Shown one piece after another: positions 1 through 9,355 of a stretch of DNA of 64,000 nt. A program made the translations under genes and the position numbers. The DNA is from Clostridia bacterium. Lineage in GTDB: Bacteria; Bacillota; Clostridia; Christensenellales; Borkfalkiaceae. The DNA lies in assembly GCA_017465865.1 (NCBI GenBank), contig JAFTVF010000011.1:1-64000 (forward strand). The letters run 5' to 3'. The first letter of the stretch is position 1. Every line of letters begins with the position of its first letter. The notes under the pieces were generated by a model, which worked only from the letters and a program-made list of their open reading frames with translations, ran no database searches and was not told where the DNA came from.

Positions 1-1584
1 ACTCGTTACGCCGTTGGGAACAACGATTTCCGTTAATCTACTACAATTAGAGAAAGCATAACCACCGATAGAGGTAACGCTGTTGGGAACAACGATTTCC
101 GTTAAGCTACTGCAACCAGAGAACACACTCTCACCGATAATTTTACAGCCGTTTTCTATGGTTGCCGTCGTAATATCCGTTGCCGTTGTACCTGCTAAAT
201 ATACGTACGGATTATTTTCATTGCCTAAATATTTTAAGTTGCCTTTCGTATTATATTGCAAGTTAATGCAATCAGCGAACGCGCTGTTACCGATACTCGT
301 TACGCCGTCGGGAATAATAATTTCCGTTAAGTTCGTGCAACCGAAGAACGCACCAATACCGATAGAGGTAACGCTGTCAGGAATGACAAAGCTGGTTGCC
401 GTTTGCCCGATTGCGTATTGAACAAGCGTTTTCCCGTCCTTGCTGTACAAGTTGCCGTCGATAGATTTGTACGCCGTATTATTTTCGTCAACGATAATAT
501 TCGTTAAACTACTGCAAGCATTGAACGTCCAATCGATAGAGGTAACGCTGTCGGGGATAATGATTTCCGTTAAGTTTGTGCAACCGAAAAACGCACCAAA
601 ACCGATAGAGGTAACGGGTTTGCCGTAGATTGTTGCAGGGATGGAAATTTTACTTTCGTTACAGCTTCCGTTGTCCGTTATCGTATAACAGGTTTCATCT
701 CTGCTTAAAGTAAATACTAACCCTCTTGACGAAAGGGGTTGGCAATCGACACAAAGACCGTATTCGTCGTAGCAGTGGGGCTTTTTCTCCAAAAGCATAT
801 GTTCGATCGTTTGACAGACCTCGCAAAGGCGTATCGCTCCGCCGAAAGCTGTACAGGTTGCCTCGGACAGTACGACGTTTTCCCCCCAAGCGTGTTCGCC
901 GTCGGCGTTTTGCACCGTCAGCTTATCTTCGCCACAGGCGCAGTATTGCACGAAAAAGCCGTCTTCCTCGCAGGTAGGCTCTTGCAAAACGATTGCCGCG
1001 CCCCATTCGTGGGTATGTATATTGGAAATACTTTCAAGCCGTTCTTCTAATTCGGTTATTTTTTCTGTTTGCGCTTTGTCTGTGTTCTGAATTTCTGCTA
1101 TCAGACTTTCCAAATTGTCAATCGCCGTTTCATATTCGCTTTTAAGGTTGTCGATTTTCTGTTGCAGTTCCGTTTTATTCGCCGTGATTTTGTTGTTGAG
1201 TTCTACGATGGCTTGTTGGATTTCAGCTACTTTCGCTTCGTATTCCGCCGTCCAATCTTCGATGGCTTGTTCATTGTTGCCGTCCGCTTGTTCTAGCTCG
1301 GCTATTTTTGCCTCGTATGCGGTTGTTAAATCGGCGATGCTTTCTTCCTTTGCCGTAATCGACTGCAACAATTCGCTGTCTTTTGCCTGATAAGCCGCCG
1401 TTAAGTCGGCTATTTTTTGTTCCAGCTCGGCTTGTTTTCCGTCAATGGTAATTTGTGCTTGCGAAATAAGCTCTTCCGCTTTGGTTGCGCCGTCGTCGTT
1501 ATCGCAACCCGCGAGCAAGCCCATTGTCGCTATGCCCATTGTAAGGGTGAGTACGGCAGTCAGTAGTTTTGTTCTTCGTTTCAT
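1..1584 (-). CDS. BspA-type leucine-rich-repeat lipoprotein, C-terminus cut by window edge
   Basis: The reading frame is open from the ATG at 1584 to base 1 (528 codons) with no stop, so the C-terminus lies outside the window. Residues 1-27 form a lipoprotein signal (KRRTK, a hydrophobic stretch, then LLAGC with Cys27). Residues about 35-187 are a Glu/Lys/Gln-rich coiled coil. Residues 190-281 hold Cys/His-rich modules (HTHEWG at 190-195, HAWGE at 231-235, several CxxC pairs). From about 291 onward are BspA/LRR_5 repeats with the VTSIGxxAFxGCxxLTEIxIP pattern. It should be a surface-anchored adhesin-like protein. A strong AGGAGG lies 7 nt upstream. It is preceded by a structured leader and its own promoter. 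The function of the Cys/His modules is not known to me. Confidence 0.88.
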   Translation of the reverse strand, partial: MKRRTKLLTAVLTLTMGIATMGLLAGCDNDDGATKAEELISQAQITIDGKQAELEQKIADLTAAYQAKDSELLQSITAKEESIADLTTAYEAKIAELEQADGNNEQAIEDWTAEYEAKVAEIQQAIVELNNKITANKTELQQKIDNLKSEYETAIDNLESLIAEIQNTDKAQTEKITELEERLESISNIHTHEWGAAIVLQEPTCEEDGFFVQYCACGEDKLTVQNADGEHAWGENVVLSEATCTAFGGAIRLCEVCQTIEHMLLEKKPHCYDEYGLCVDCQPLSSRGLVFTLSRDETCYTITDNGSCNESKISIPATIYGKPVTSIGFGAFFGCTNLTEIIIPDSVTSIDWTFNACSSLTNIIVDENNTAYKSIDGNLYSKDGKTLVQYAIGQTATSFVIPDSVTSIGIGAFFGCTNLTEIIIPDGVTSIGNSAFADCINLQYNTKGNLKYLGNENNPYVYLAGTTATDITTATIENGCKIIGESVFSGCSSLTEIVVPNSVTSIGGYAFSNCSRLTEIVVPNGVTS

Positions 1585-1614
1585 AAAAGACCTCCTAAAA
1601 AGTAAAATAAAAAA

Positions 1615-1771
1615 GTGCCGTCTGCAAAGACAGACAGCACCCGATAAAAGTGCTTTCCGCTTTGCTGCGACACAACTATAATCCTATTTTTAAGCAAAGA
1701 TTTATAAACGCGAAAAGGTACACTTCTACCCAGAAGTATACTTTGCTTAAAAATATAAAGTTATGTCGCAG
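1615..1771 (-). promoter_or_regulatory. Structured 5' leader with anti-terminator/terminator pair
   Basis: Read on the minus strand, the leader begins with a long imperfect hairpin (1665-1771) whose outer arms are CTGCGACA and TGTCGCAG and whose inner arms include TTTTTAAGCAAAG and CTTTGCTTAAAAA. It is followed by a 10-bp hairpin (1615-1640, one mismatch) and a U-rich tract, which looks like an intrinsic terminator, ending just before the ribosome binding site. AGCAC-type pairing between 1650-1654 and 1636-1640 would use the first arm of that terminator, so the two structures exclude each other. No known riboswitch class was recognised. Confidence 0.55.
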
Positions 1772-1776
1772 TTTTT

Positions 1777-1805
1777 ATTTTAGCATATTTTGGAGGGCGT
1801 GTCAA
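1777..1805 (-). promoter_or_regulatory. Promoter of the LRR lipoprotein gene
   Basis: TTGACA (1800-1805) and TAAAAT (1777-1782) are separated by 17 bp. Transcription would start near 1770, exactly at the base of the long leader hairpin, and leave a 5' UTR of about 185 nt. Confidence 0.65.
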
Positions 1806-1824
1806 GAATTTATGAAAGATTAAA

Positions 1825-2091
1825 GTGAATTGCGCGTACCGCGCGTGAATTTTCGCTTGCGCTCAGTGAAATGACGGCTACGCCATCGTGAAATGCATTT
1901 CCACGAAATGCGTTGCGGGGGAAATTATACAAGTATATTTGTAAACCCTACAAAAGCGTTAAAATATTTCCACAACGCACGCCAAAGGCGTGCAATTCAC
2001 GCCCGTAAGGGCAATTCACGAAAACAAAGTTTTCATTTCACGCGCCGATAGGCGCATTTCACTGCAACGCTATGCGTTGCTTACAATTCAC
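1825..2091. repeat. Hairpin array A
   Basis: Four short hairpins, each preceded by GTGAAWT, are followed by a core beginning GTTGCGG and ending CCACAAC, then five hairpins each followed by AWTTCAC. Stems are 4-8 bp with 3-4 nt loops, for example GACGGC-TAC-GCCATC and GAAAAC-AAA-GTTTTC. The core carries about 50 bp of extra sequence compared with arrays B and D. On the minus strand the TGA stop of the TIGR04086-like gene lies within the first GTGAATT unit. The remaining intergenic sequence to the lipoprotein promoter shows nothing else. Confidence 0.9.
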
Positions 2092-2456
2092 CGTTTGATA
2101 TTTACCGCGATCGCGCCCGAAAGCGCGCCCGAAAGCGCCGACAAAAGCAGTTCGACAAGGATCAGCCAAGACAGCGAAAAATCCCCGCCGATCGCGGAAA
2201 ACGCCAAATACGAAAGCGCGGTAAATATCAGTCCGATCGCGATTCCTTTGATCCAGCCCTTTTCCCCGCGCACGAACAACAGCGTGCCGAGCGACACCGC
2301 GACCACTTTCAAGGTCTGATTGATCGGGTATACGAGCTTTTGTGAGAGCGGTAAACACGCGAGGACCGCCACTGCCGTCAAAGACAGCGCAAGCGCAACG
2401 CCCGCGCCTTTGAGTATCGAGAAAAATCCGTTGCCGTAAGAAGTTTCGTTTCGCAT
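2088..2456 (-). CDS. TIGR04086-like four-helix membrane protein
   Basis: 122 residues with four hydrophobic segments (about 15-35, 43-62, 69-90 and 95-115). It resembles the TIGR04086 family of small Clostridia/Bacilli membrane proteins often found beside yajC and tgt. Its role is unknown, possibly linked to the Sec translocon by context. GGAGGTG lies 7 nt upstream of the ATG. The gene follows yajC in the same direction after 65 bp. The stop codon is contributed by the first unit of the adjacent hairpin array, which suggests the array inserted at or very near the end of the gene. Confidence 0.75.
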   Translation of the reverse strand: MRNETSYGNGFFSILKGAGVALALSLTAVAVLACLPLSQKLVYPINQTLKVVAVSLGTLLFVRGEKGWIKGIAIGLIFTALSYLAFSAIGGDFSLSWLILVELLLSALSGALSGAIAVNIKR

Positions 2457-2521
2457 AAAAAAACACCTCCGCTTTTATCGTATGCGAAGGCGTTTTGATT
2501 TTAGAATTTTTCAGCCGTAAA

Positions 2522-2941
2522 TTATTCCGCGTCTTTCTTTTCTTCTTCCGCAGGCGCTTCTTCCGCGGGCTGAGCGGGCGTTTCCGCTACGGGCGCTTCC
2601 GTTGCCGTTTCCGCTGCGACGGGCGTTTCTTTCTTTGCTACCGCGTCCGTCTGGTATACTGCCTGTTTGTCGAATTTGATATACGATTTACCGCTTGCTT
2701 CCGTACCCGTTTCCAAAACGAAGGTATTGTCCTCGGGGCAAACCTCTACGACGACGCCGCAGATCCCGCCGATGGTCTTTACCTTGTTGCCGGGCTGGAT
2801 CGCGTTCAGCATATCCATCGTTTCTTGCTGTCTTTTCTTCTGTGCACGACTGTTGAAAACCATAAACACGACGATAATCAGAAGCAATACGCCCATCATG
2901 ATATACGTGCCGTAGTTACTAGCCAACAAATTCATTAACAT
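2522..2941 (-). CDS. yajC: Preprotein translocase subunit YajC
   Basis: 139 residues. A single N-terminal membrane helix (about 11-30) is followed by the conserved YajC segment (GNKVKTIGGICGVVVEV, about 51-67) and a long Ala/Glu/Pro-rich acidic tail. YajC associates with SecDF and the SecYEG channel during protein export. The tail makes it somewhat longer than the usual 90-110 residues. AAGGAG lies 9 nt before the ATG. The Met-Leu-Met start leaves a choice of two ATGs two codons apart. tgt, its usual partner in Firmicutes, lies 4.4 kb upstream in the same orientation, separated by ABC transporter genes. Confidence 0.9.
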   Translation of the reverse strand: MLMNLLASNYGTYIMMGVLLLIIVVFMVFNSRAQKKRQQETMDMLNAIQPGNKVKTIGGICGVVVEVCPEDNTFVLETGTEASGKSYIKFDKQAVYQTDAVAKKETPVAAETATEAPVAETPAQPAEEAPAEEEKKDAE

Positions 2942-3049
2942 AATTTTTATCTCCTTATTGCGCTTTTTGCGCTCAAAAAATTTTTCGTATTACTATGATA
3001 GCCTTTTTTTTCCTTTTTGGCAAGCGATTTTTTAAGGTTTTCGTATTTT

Positions 3050-3961
3050 TTACACTTTTTTCACATTCTTGCCTTTTCTACGCAGGGTATGGAGCAGAAT
3101 ATACCCGCCGACGAGCAATACGATCGCTCCCACGAGCACCAGGTACATTTGCCAGATCTCCACGCTATGTCCGAAAAATTCCAGATCGCAATCGGCGGTG
3201 CTCTTGATCGCGTCCACCGCTTCGGCGGGGAAGCCCTGCTTGGACATTTCCGCATACACGCCCCTAAGCGCGTGGTTTCTAAGCAAGGAAGTGCCGTACG
3301 TGCCGGGTAAAAACATCAGGGTATTTTTAAGCCCTGTGGAAAATTGAGAAATCGGCATATACGCGCCGCAGATAAACCCGTAGCCCGCGCTGACCACCGT
3401 ACCCACCGCCGATACCTGACCTTGGGTAGTCAGCGGGTAACAAACGAGCGAGGACAGCGCCGTGCCGAACAGCACCATCAAGAAGATATCCGAAAACAGC
3501 GCGAGAACGTCCAAGATGGAAAGATACCAGCCCGTGAACGCCAGATACGCAAACCCGAGCAGGGTCGCCACGGCGCTGACGATCAGCCCGTTGATCGCCG
3601 TCGCGATATAATACCCCAGCGCGAGCGTATGCGGTTTGATGGGCGCGACGGTGAAATCGGCGCGCGCGCCCGATACCTTGTCCGCGACCATACATAAATT
3701 CGCGCAAAAGGATACCGTTACCGTACTCACCGCGAGCAACGACGACAGTAACAATCCGCCCACAAGTCCGTCCAAAAGCTCGGGGTCGAACGCAACGCCC
3801 TCGGGCAGAGAGGCGGTGAAGCTGTCCTCGTAGACGTTATATAAAAAGGTAACGTATAAGACGAGCAGAATAATCGGCGTGGCAAGAGAGGTAAAAAACG
3901 TGCCCTTGTCTTTGAAAAAGATTTTTACGTTGCGCTTGATCAGCGCGCCTACCGTTTTCAT
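3050..3961 (-). CDS. ABC-2 type transporter permease
   Basis: 303 residues with about six membrane segments arranged as in ABC-2 permeases: a short cytoplasmic N-terminus, a first helix at about 22-44, a large extracytoplasmic loop, and a last helix before a basic C-terminus. It overlaps the upstream ATPase gene by 4 bp (ATGA), so the two are translationally coupled and form one exporter. The substrate cannot be told from sequence; drug or lipid-linked exporters of the DrrAB/YhfQ kind are the nearest comparison. Confidence 0.82.
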   Translation of the reverse strand: MKTVGALIKRNVKIFFKDKGTFFTSLATPIILLVLYVTFLYNVYEDSFTASLPEGVAFDPELLDGLVGGLLLSSLLAVSTVTVSFCANLCMVADKVSGARADFTVAPIKPHTLALGYYIATAINGLIVSAVATLLGFAYLAFTGWYLSILDVLALFSDIFLMVLFGTALSSLVCYPLTTQGQVSAVGTVVSAGYGFICGAYMPISQFSTGLKNTLMFLPGTYGTSLLRNHALRGVYAEMSKQGFPAEAVDAIKSTADCDLEFFGHSVEIWQMYLVLVGAIVLLVGGYILLHTLRRKGKNVKKV

Positions 3962-4869
3962 TCGTTACCTCCTTTCAAGGCTTTGCCCGTAACGGCGAGA
4001 AATACGTCGTCCATCTTGCCTTTCACGATCTCGTAGTCCTTGAACACGGACGGGTGCTGTAAAATAAGCGCCGTCGCCGCGTGCGTGTCGGGCACGGAAA
4101 TTTTATACCCGTCCGCCGTTTTTTCATACGCCGCGCCCAGCGTTTGCACTTCCGCTTCCGTTACGCCGTACAGCGTGATGAAATCCCCCGTGTACGCGTT
4201 TTTCAGTTGCAAGGGCGTGCCCTCCGCGGCGATCTTCCCGTTATCGAGTATCACCACGTAATCGGCTTCCGCCGCCTCTTCCATATAATGCGTGGTCAGG
4301 AATACCGTCATACCCTCTTTTTTGCGCAAATTTTCAATCACGCTCCATACCTGCTTGCGCGTTTGCGGGTCAAGCCCCGTCGTCGGCTCGTCTAAAATCA
4401 AAATCTCGGGCTTATGCAGCAGAGCGCGCGCGATATCGATACGCCGTCTTTGCCCGCCTGACAGCTTGCCTACGGGTCGGCGCAACAGCGCCTCAAAATC
4501 GAGAATTTTGGCAAGCTCTTGCAGTCTTTTTTCAAACGCCTCGCCCATAATCCCGTACAACGCCGCGCGGGTTTTCAAATTATCGTACACCGAAAGCGGC
4601 TTATCTAGCACCGAGCTTTGGAATACCACGCCCAAAGCGCGCTTGGTCGCCTCGGGGTATTCGTCGGGGTCTTTCCCGCCGATCGACACGCTCCCGCCGT
4701 CCTTTTTCAGCTGACCGCAGATAATCGAAATGGTCGTACTCTTGCCCGCGCCGTTCAAGCCCAAAAACGCGAACAGCTCCCCTTTCTTTACCTGAAAAGA
4801 AATATCCTGTACGGCTTTGATCTCTCCGTAGCTCTTGTATAAATTCTTGATCTCGATAACCTTTTCCAT
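3958..4869 (-). CDS. ABC transporter ATP-binding protein (DrrA-like)
   Basis: 303 residues from the ATG at 4869; an in-frame upstream ATG at 4929 would add a basic, unconserved tail inside the preceding gene. Walker A GLNGAGKST is at 37-45, LSGGQ at 136-140, Walker B ILILDEP at 156-162, and TTH follows as the H-loop. The C-terminal 80 residues match the extra domain seen in daunorubicin-type ATPases. It powers the permease encoded just downstream. It starts 4 bp after the 530-residue permease gene, so all four ABC genes are probably one transcript. Confidence 0.88.
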   Translation of the reverse strand: MEKVIEIKNLYKSYGEIKAVQDISFQVKKGELFAFLGLNGAGKSTTISIICGQLKKDGGSVSIGGKDPDEYPEATKRALGVVFQSSVLDKPLSVYDNLKTRAALYGIMGEAFEKRLQELAKILDFEALLRRPVGKLSGGQRRRIDIARALLHKPEILILDEPTTGLDPQTRKQVWSVIENLRKKEGMTVFLTTHYMEEAAEADYVVILDNGKIAAEGTPLQLKNAYTGDFITLYGVTEAEVQTLGAAYEKTADGYKISVPDTHAATALILQHPSVFKDYEIVKGKMDDVFLAVTGKALKGGNE

Positions 4870-4873
4870 TTTT

Positions 4874-6466
4874 TTACAACCTCTCGAACAGCTCCGCGCC
4901 CTTTTTCGCAAGCCAAACCGCCATAGCAATACAAGCCGTTACAAGGACGGCAAGGCAGATCAGCATATATCCCCAAGCAGGCAGGTGTTTGCCGAACGCG
5001 AAATACCCAAGCACGAACAGCGCGACCGCGCCGATCCCCGAAAACATCGCAAGCATGGGCGACGCGCTCTGCTTTACCGCCGTTACCTCGTTCGTCCAAT
5101 GCAGATTTGGCAGAGCGAGATTGATTACAAGCCCCAGCGCCGCGCAAAAAACGGTGAACGCGAGCGCAATCAAAAGCGCGAGCGCAAACAGCAACGCGTT
5201 CAAACGCAACAGTATGCCCACCGTAAGCGTAAAAATGCAGACGGGCACTGCCGTAACGAGGCAGTGGAACGCCGTTTTAACGGCAAGGATTTTCCCCGTT
5301 TTTACGGGCAGGGATTTAACGAGCCAAAGCGTTTCCCCCTCCAACGACACGGACGACGCGCTGATAATATTCGTGGCAACGACCCCGCAGACGAGCGCGG
5401 TAAACAGCAAAACGGCAAGCTCTTGACCCAATCCGTCCGCAGACGAAAGCCGTGTTAGAAAATCGATATTGAACAGCGCCGCGACGGGTAAGACGAGCGC
5501 CATCAGCGAGCCGAGCAGGCAGTTGAGCGCAAGCATGGGATTTTTGAAAAACCGTCCCGTTTCTTTACGCAATAGCGCGAAAAACGCCGAGCCTTGTTTT
5601 TGCGGTTTTTCTTTATATTTGGGTCTTACCTCGCCGCGCTTGGTCGTAACCACGCTTAAAAAGGTTACGGAAAGCAAAATATACGCAATCGCGAATACGC
5701 CGACGAGCAAGCCCGCAAACGGCAACAGCGCAAGTCCGTCGCCCGCCGCAGCCAAACCCATTTTCCAAAACGGATACAGCGCCGTGCGTATTTTCGCGCC
5801 GACCGCCGCGCCGTGGGCGATGACGTAATTCAAATAGTCGTTGAGCTTGGAATACAGATAAAAATACCCCGCGAGAAACGCAAGCAACAGCACGACGGTA
5901 ACGAGATTTTTCGCACGGATACGCGAGGTTACGAGCGCGATCAGCCAGCCCAAAAGCGAGCACACGGCAAGTACGCCAAGGGGCAGTAGTAGCGTGATGA
6001 GCAGACAATATACCGCGGGCAAAACGGAAAATCCGACCGTGATAAAATACTGCGCGACGGCGGGCACGAATACGACCGCCGAGAAAAAGAACGCGAGCAC
6101 GTACAGCCCTACCATACGCGAAAACAGGATCTGCCACGGCTTTACGGGCAGGGATAATAAGAGGTCGTTGTCCTTTGCCTCGTAGAGCTTGATTTTGGCG
6201 GTGAATATACTGCCGATACAGGAAAAAGCCGCCGCCATGATACCCGTCAACGCAAAATACACCCAAGCCAAACCGCCCGTAACGAGGGGCGCGCACAGCG
6301 TTTTGGCGATCAGCCAAAACATATACCCGACCGCGCCCACGGCGTAGAGCATCAACAGCCCAAAGCCCAACAACGCAACGGGTTCTCTGCGTTTTCCCGT
6401 TTTACTGCTGATAAACAGGAACGCCGTCATTTCATAAAATTGTTTTTTAAGCAACGCTTTCAGCAT
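4874..6466 (-). CDS. Large ABC transporter permease
   Basis: 530 residues with at least ten hydrophobic segments spread over two halves, and basic loops (for example KPKYKEKPQKQ near the middle). The layout matches the large ABC-2-like permeases paired with short ATPases in Firmicutes. It follows the 235-residue ATPase by 12 bp and is its likely partner. Substrate unknown. Confidence 0.75.
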   Translation of the reverse strand: MLKALLKKQFYEMTAFLFISSKTGKRREPVALLGFGLLMLYAVGAVGYMFWLIAKTLCAPLVTGGLAWVYFALTGIMAAAFSCIGSIFTAKIKLYEAKDNDLLLSLPVKPWQILFSRMVGLYVLAFFFSAVVFVPAVAQYFITVGFSVLPAVYCLLITLLLPLGVLAVCSLLGWLIALVTSRIRAKNLVTVVLLLAFLAGYFYLYSKLNDYLNYVIAHGAAVGAKIRTALYPFWKMGLAAAGDGLALLPFAGLLVGVFAIAYILLSVTFLSVVTTKRGEVRPKYKEKPQKQGSAFFALLRKETGRFFKNPMLALNCLLGSLMALVLPVAALFNIDFLTRLSSADGLGQELAVLLFTALVCGVVATNIISASSVSLEGETLWLVKSLPVKTGKILAVKTAFHCLVTAVPVCIFTLTVGILLRLNALLFALALLIALAFTVFCAALGLVINLALPNLHWTNEVTAVKQSASPMLAMFSGIGAVALFVLGYFAFGKHLPAWGYMLICLAVLVTACIAMAVWLAKKGAELFERL

Positions 6467-6478
6467 ACCGTTCTCCCG

Positions 6479-7186
6479 TTACTTTTCCGCAAGTTCGAGG
6501 AACACCTCTTCCAACGAATCGTCCCCTTTCACCTCGTCCATGGTCCCCGATTTGATAAGTTTTCCGTCCTTGATAATGGCTACTTTATCGCACAGCTTTT
6601 CCGCCACTTCCAAAACGTGCGTGGAAAAGAAGATCGCGCCGCCCTTATCGCACAGCTCCCGCATCAGCTCTTTCAGCGTATGCGCGGCTTTGGGGTCTAA
6701 CCCCACGAACGGCTCGTCCATGATCACGAGCTTCGGCTCGTGTATGAGCGCGGAGATGAGCGCGAGTTTTTGTTTCATACCGTGCGAATACGCCGAGATA
6801 GGCAACGCAAGATCCGCCGTCAGCCCGAACGCGTCCGCGTATTTTTTGATACGCTCCCCCCGTTCCTTTGCGCCGATTTGGAAAATATCCGCGATAAAAT
6901 GCAAAAACCGTATCCCCGACATAAACGGATACAGATCGGGATTGTCGGGGATATACGCGATCTTTTGCTTGCACGCCAAAGGCTCTTTCCGTACCGAAAC
7001 CCCGTCTACGAAAATTTCCCCCTCCTCAAACCCGAGTATCCCCGCGCAGGCTTTTAAGGTCGTCGTTTTTCCCGCGCCGTTATGCCCGATAAAGCCGTAA
7101 ATTTCCCCGCTTTCAATGTGCAGCGACAACCCGTCCACCGCCTTTTTCTCTCCGTATCTCTTCGTCAAATTCTCAATTTTTAACAT
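6479..7186 (-). CDS. ABC transporter ATP-binding protein
   Basis: 235 residues. Walker A GHNGAGKTT is at 34-42, the signature is the variant YSHGM at 133-137, and Walker B is VIMDEPF. Variant signatures (YSxGMKQ) are typical of ATPases that pair with large ABC-2 permeases such as the gene immediately downstream. This is the first gene of a four-gene transcript read from a promoter with a palindromic operator at 7204-7222. Confidence 0.88.
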   Translation of the reverse strand: MLKIENLTKRYGEKKAVDGLSLHIESGEIYGFIGHNGAGKTTTLKACAGILGFEEGEIFVDGVSVRKEPLACKQKIAYIPDNPDLYPFMSGIRFLHFIADIFQIGAKERGERIKKYADAFGLTADLALPISAYSHGMKQKLALISALIHEPKLVIMDEPFVGLDPKAAHTLKELMRELCDKGGAIFFSTHVLEVAEKLCDKVAIIKDGKLIKSGTMDEVKGDDSLEEVFLELAEK

Positions 7187-7203
7187 ACTCAGCCTCGTTT
7201 GTT

Positions 7204-7242
7204 TGATATCAAAATGATATCACTATTTTATTACTCTGTCAA
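7204..7242 (-). promoter_or_regulatory. Promoter and palindromic operator of the ABC operon
   Basis: TTGACA (7237-7242) and TATCAT (7214-7219) have a 17 bp spacer. The self-complementary octamer TGATATCA occurs twice, three bases apart (7204-7211 and 7215-7222), covering the -10 and the start point. This suggests repression by a dimeric regulator, possibly GntR/YtrA-like, whose gene is not in the window. Confidence 0.6.
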
Positions 7243-7273
7243 GTGTTTTTAGGGGATTTTTGAAAAATATGAT

Positions 7274-7295
7274 AAAAGGGCGAAAACGCCCTTTT
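7274..7295 (-). terminator. Terminator after tgt
   Basis: Nine-bp stem AAAAGGGCG/CGCCCTTTT with an AAAA loop, beginning at the tgt stop codon. T-rich on both sides. Confidence 0.75.
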
Positions 7296-8561
<1,266 letters not shown>

Positions 8562-8563
8562 TT

Positions 8564-9322
8564 ATGCAATATAATTATCATACGCACACCGCGCGGTGCA
8601 ATCACGCCCAGGGCGAAGAACGGGAATATATCGAAAGGGCGATCGAAAACGGCTTGAAAGTACTCGGCTTTTCCGACCACGCGCCCTACGCCTTTCCGAA
8701 TACCGACTACCGTTCCCATTATCGTATGGACGACGGCGAGCTGTTCGACTACGCGGAAACGGTACGCGCGCTTGCCAAGGAATACGAACGGGATATCCGT
8801 ATTCTGTGCGGTTTCGAGCTGGAATATTACCCGAAATATCACGCGGAAGAAATGGCGTTTTTGGCGCAGGTCCGCCCCGATTATCTGATCATGGGTCAGC
8901 ATTTCATCGGCAACGAGACCGACGGAAAGCCCATCTTTCTTCAATCGGACGACCGCGATCTGACGGCGTACGTAACGCAGGTACTCGAAGGCTTATCCAC
9001 GGGCGATTTCCTCTATCTCGCGCACCCCGATATACCGGGCTTCCGATTTTCCAAAGCCGCGACCGACCGCGAATACAGACGGCTCTGCGAAGGCGCGAAA
9101 GCGCTAAGTATCCCCCTTGAGATCAATCTTTTGGGAATACGCTCGAAGCGGCATTATCCCGACGAACGGTTTTTCGCGATCGCCGCGGAGGTAGGCAACG
9201 AGATCATGCTCGGCTGCGATTCGCACAGCCCCGCAAGCGTCGGCGAGCCAAGTTCGGAAAAGATCGCCCGAGAAATGGTAAAAAAATTAGGCTTGAAGTT
9301 AATAGAACAACCTTTCCTGTAA
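8564..9322 (+). CDS. PHP-domain phosphatase, histidinol-phosphatase-like
   Basis: 252 residues of the HisJ/HisK PHP family. Metal-binding motifs visible are HTHT at 6-9, SDHAPY, GFELEYYP, a late HPD and GCDSHSP near the C-terminus. Homologues hydrolyse L-histidinol phosphate, the penultimate step of histidine synthesis. No other his gene is nearby, so another phosphoester substrate is possible. It is monocistronic, with its own promoter and a terminator directly after the stop. Confidence 0.82.
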   Translation: MQYNYHTHTARCNHAQGEEREYIERAIENGLKVLGFSDHAPYAFPNTDYRSHYRMDDGELFDYAETVRALAKEYERDIRILCGFELEYYPKYHAEEMAFLAQVRPDYLIMGQHFIGNETDGKPIFLQSDDRDLTAYVTQVLEGLSTGDFLYLAHPDIPGFRFSKAATDREYRRLCEGAKALSIPLEINLLGIRSKRHYPDERFFAIAAEVGNEIMLGCDSHSPASVGEPSSEKIAREMVKKLGLKLIEQPFL

Positions 9323-9326
9323 AGAA

Positions 9327-9349
9327 AAAACGGCTCTCAGAGCCGTTTT
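9327..9349. terminator. Bidirectional terminator
   Basis: AAAACGGCTCT and AGAGCCGTTTT flank a single C. T-runs follow on both strands. It serves the PHP gene and the convergent ZIP transporter gene. Confidence 0.85.
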
Positions 9350-9355
9350 GTTTTT

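Noticed and set aside
1825..2091. Hairpin arrays considered as CRISPR
   Set aside because: Units are short palindromes with 7-nt linkers, inverted about a centre, and without constant direct repeats of 23-47 bp or unique spacers. No cas genes are nearby.
1990..2319. Open frames of 75-110 residues starting with sequences like MQFTPVRAIHEN, also at 36653-36883 and 38863-39990
   Set aside because: They begin inside the hairpin arrays and continue antisense to real genes. The shared N-termini are translations of the repeated units.
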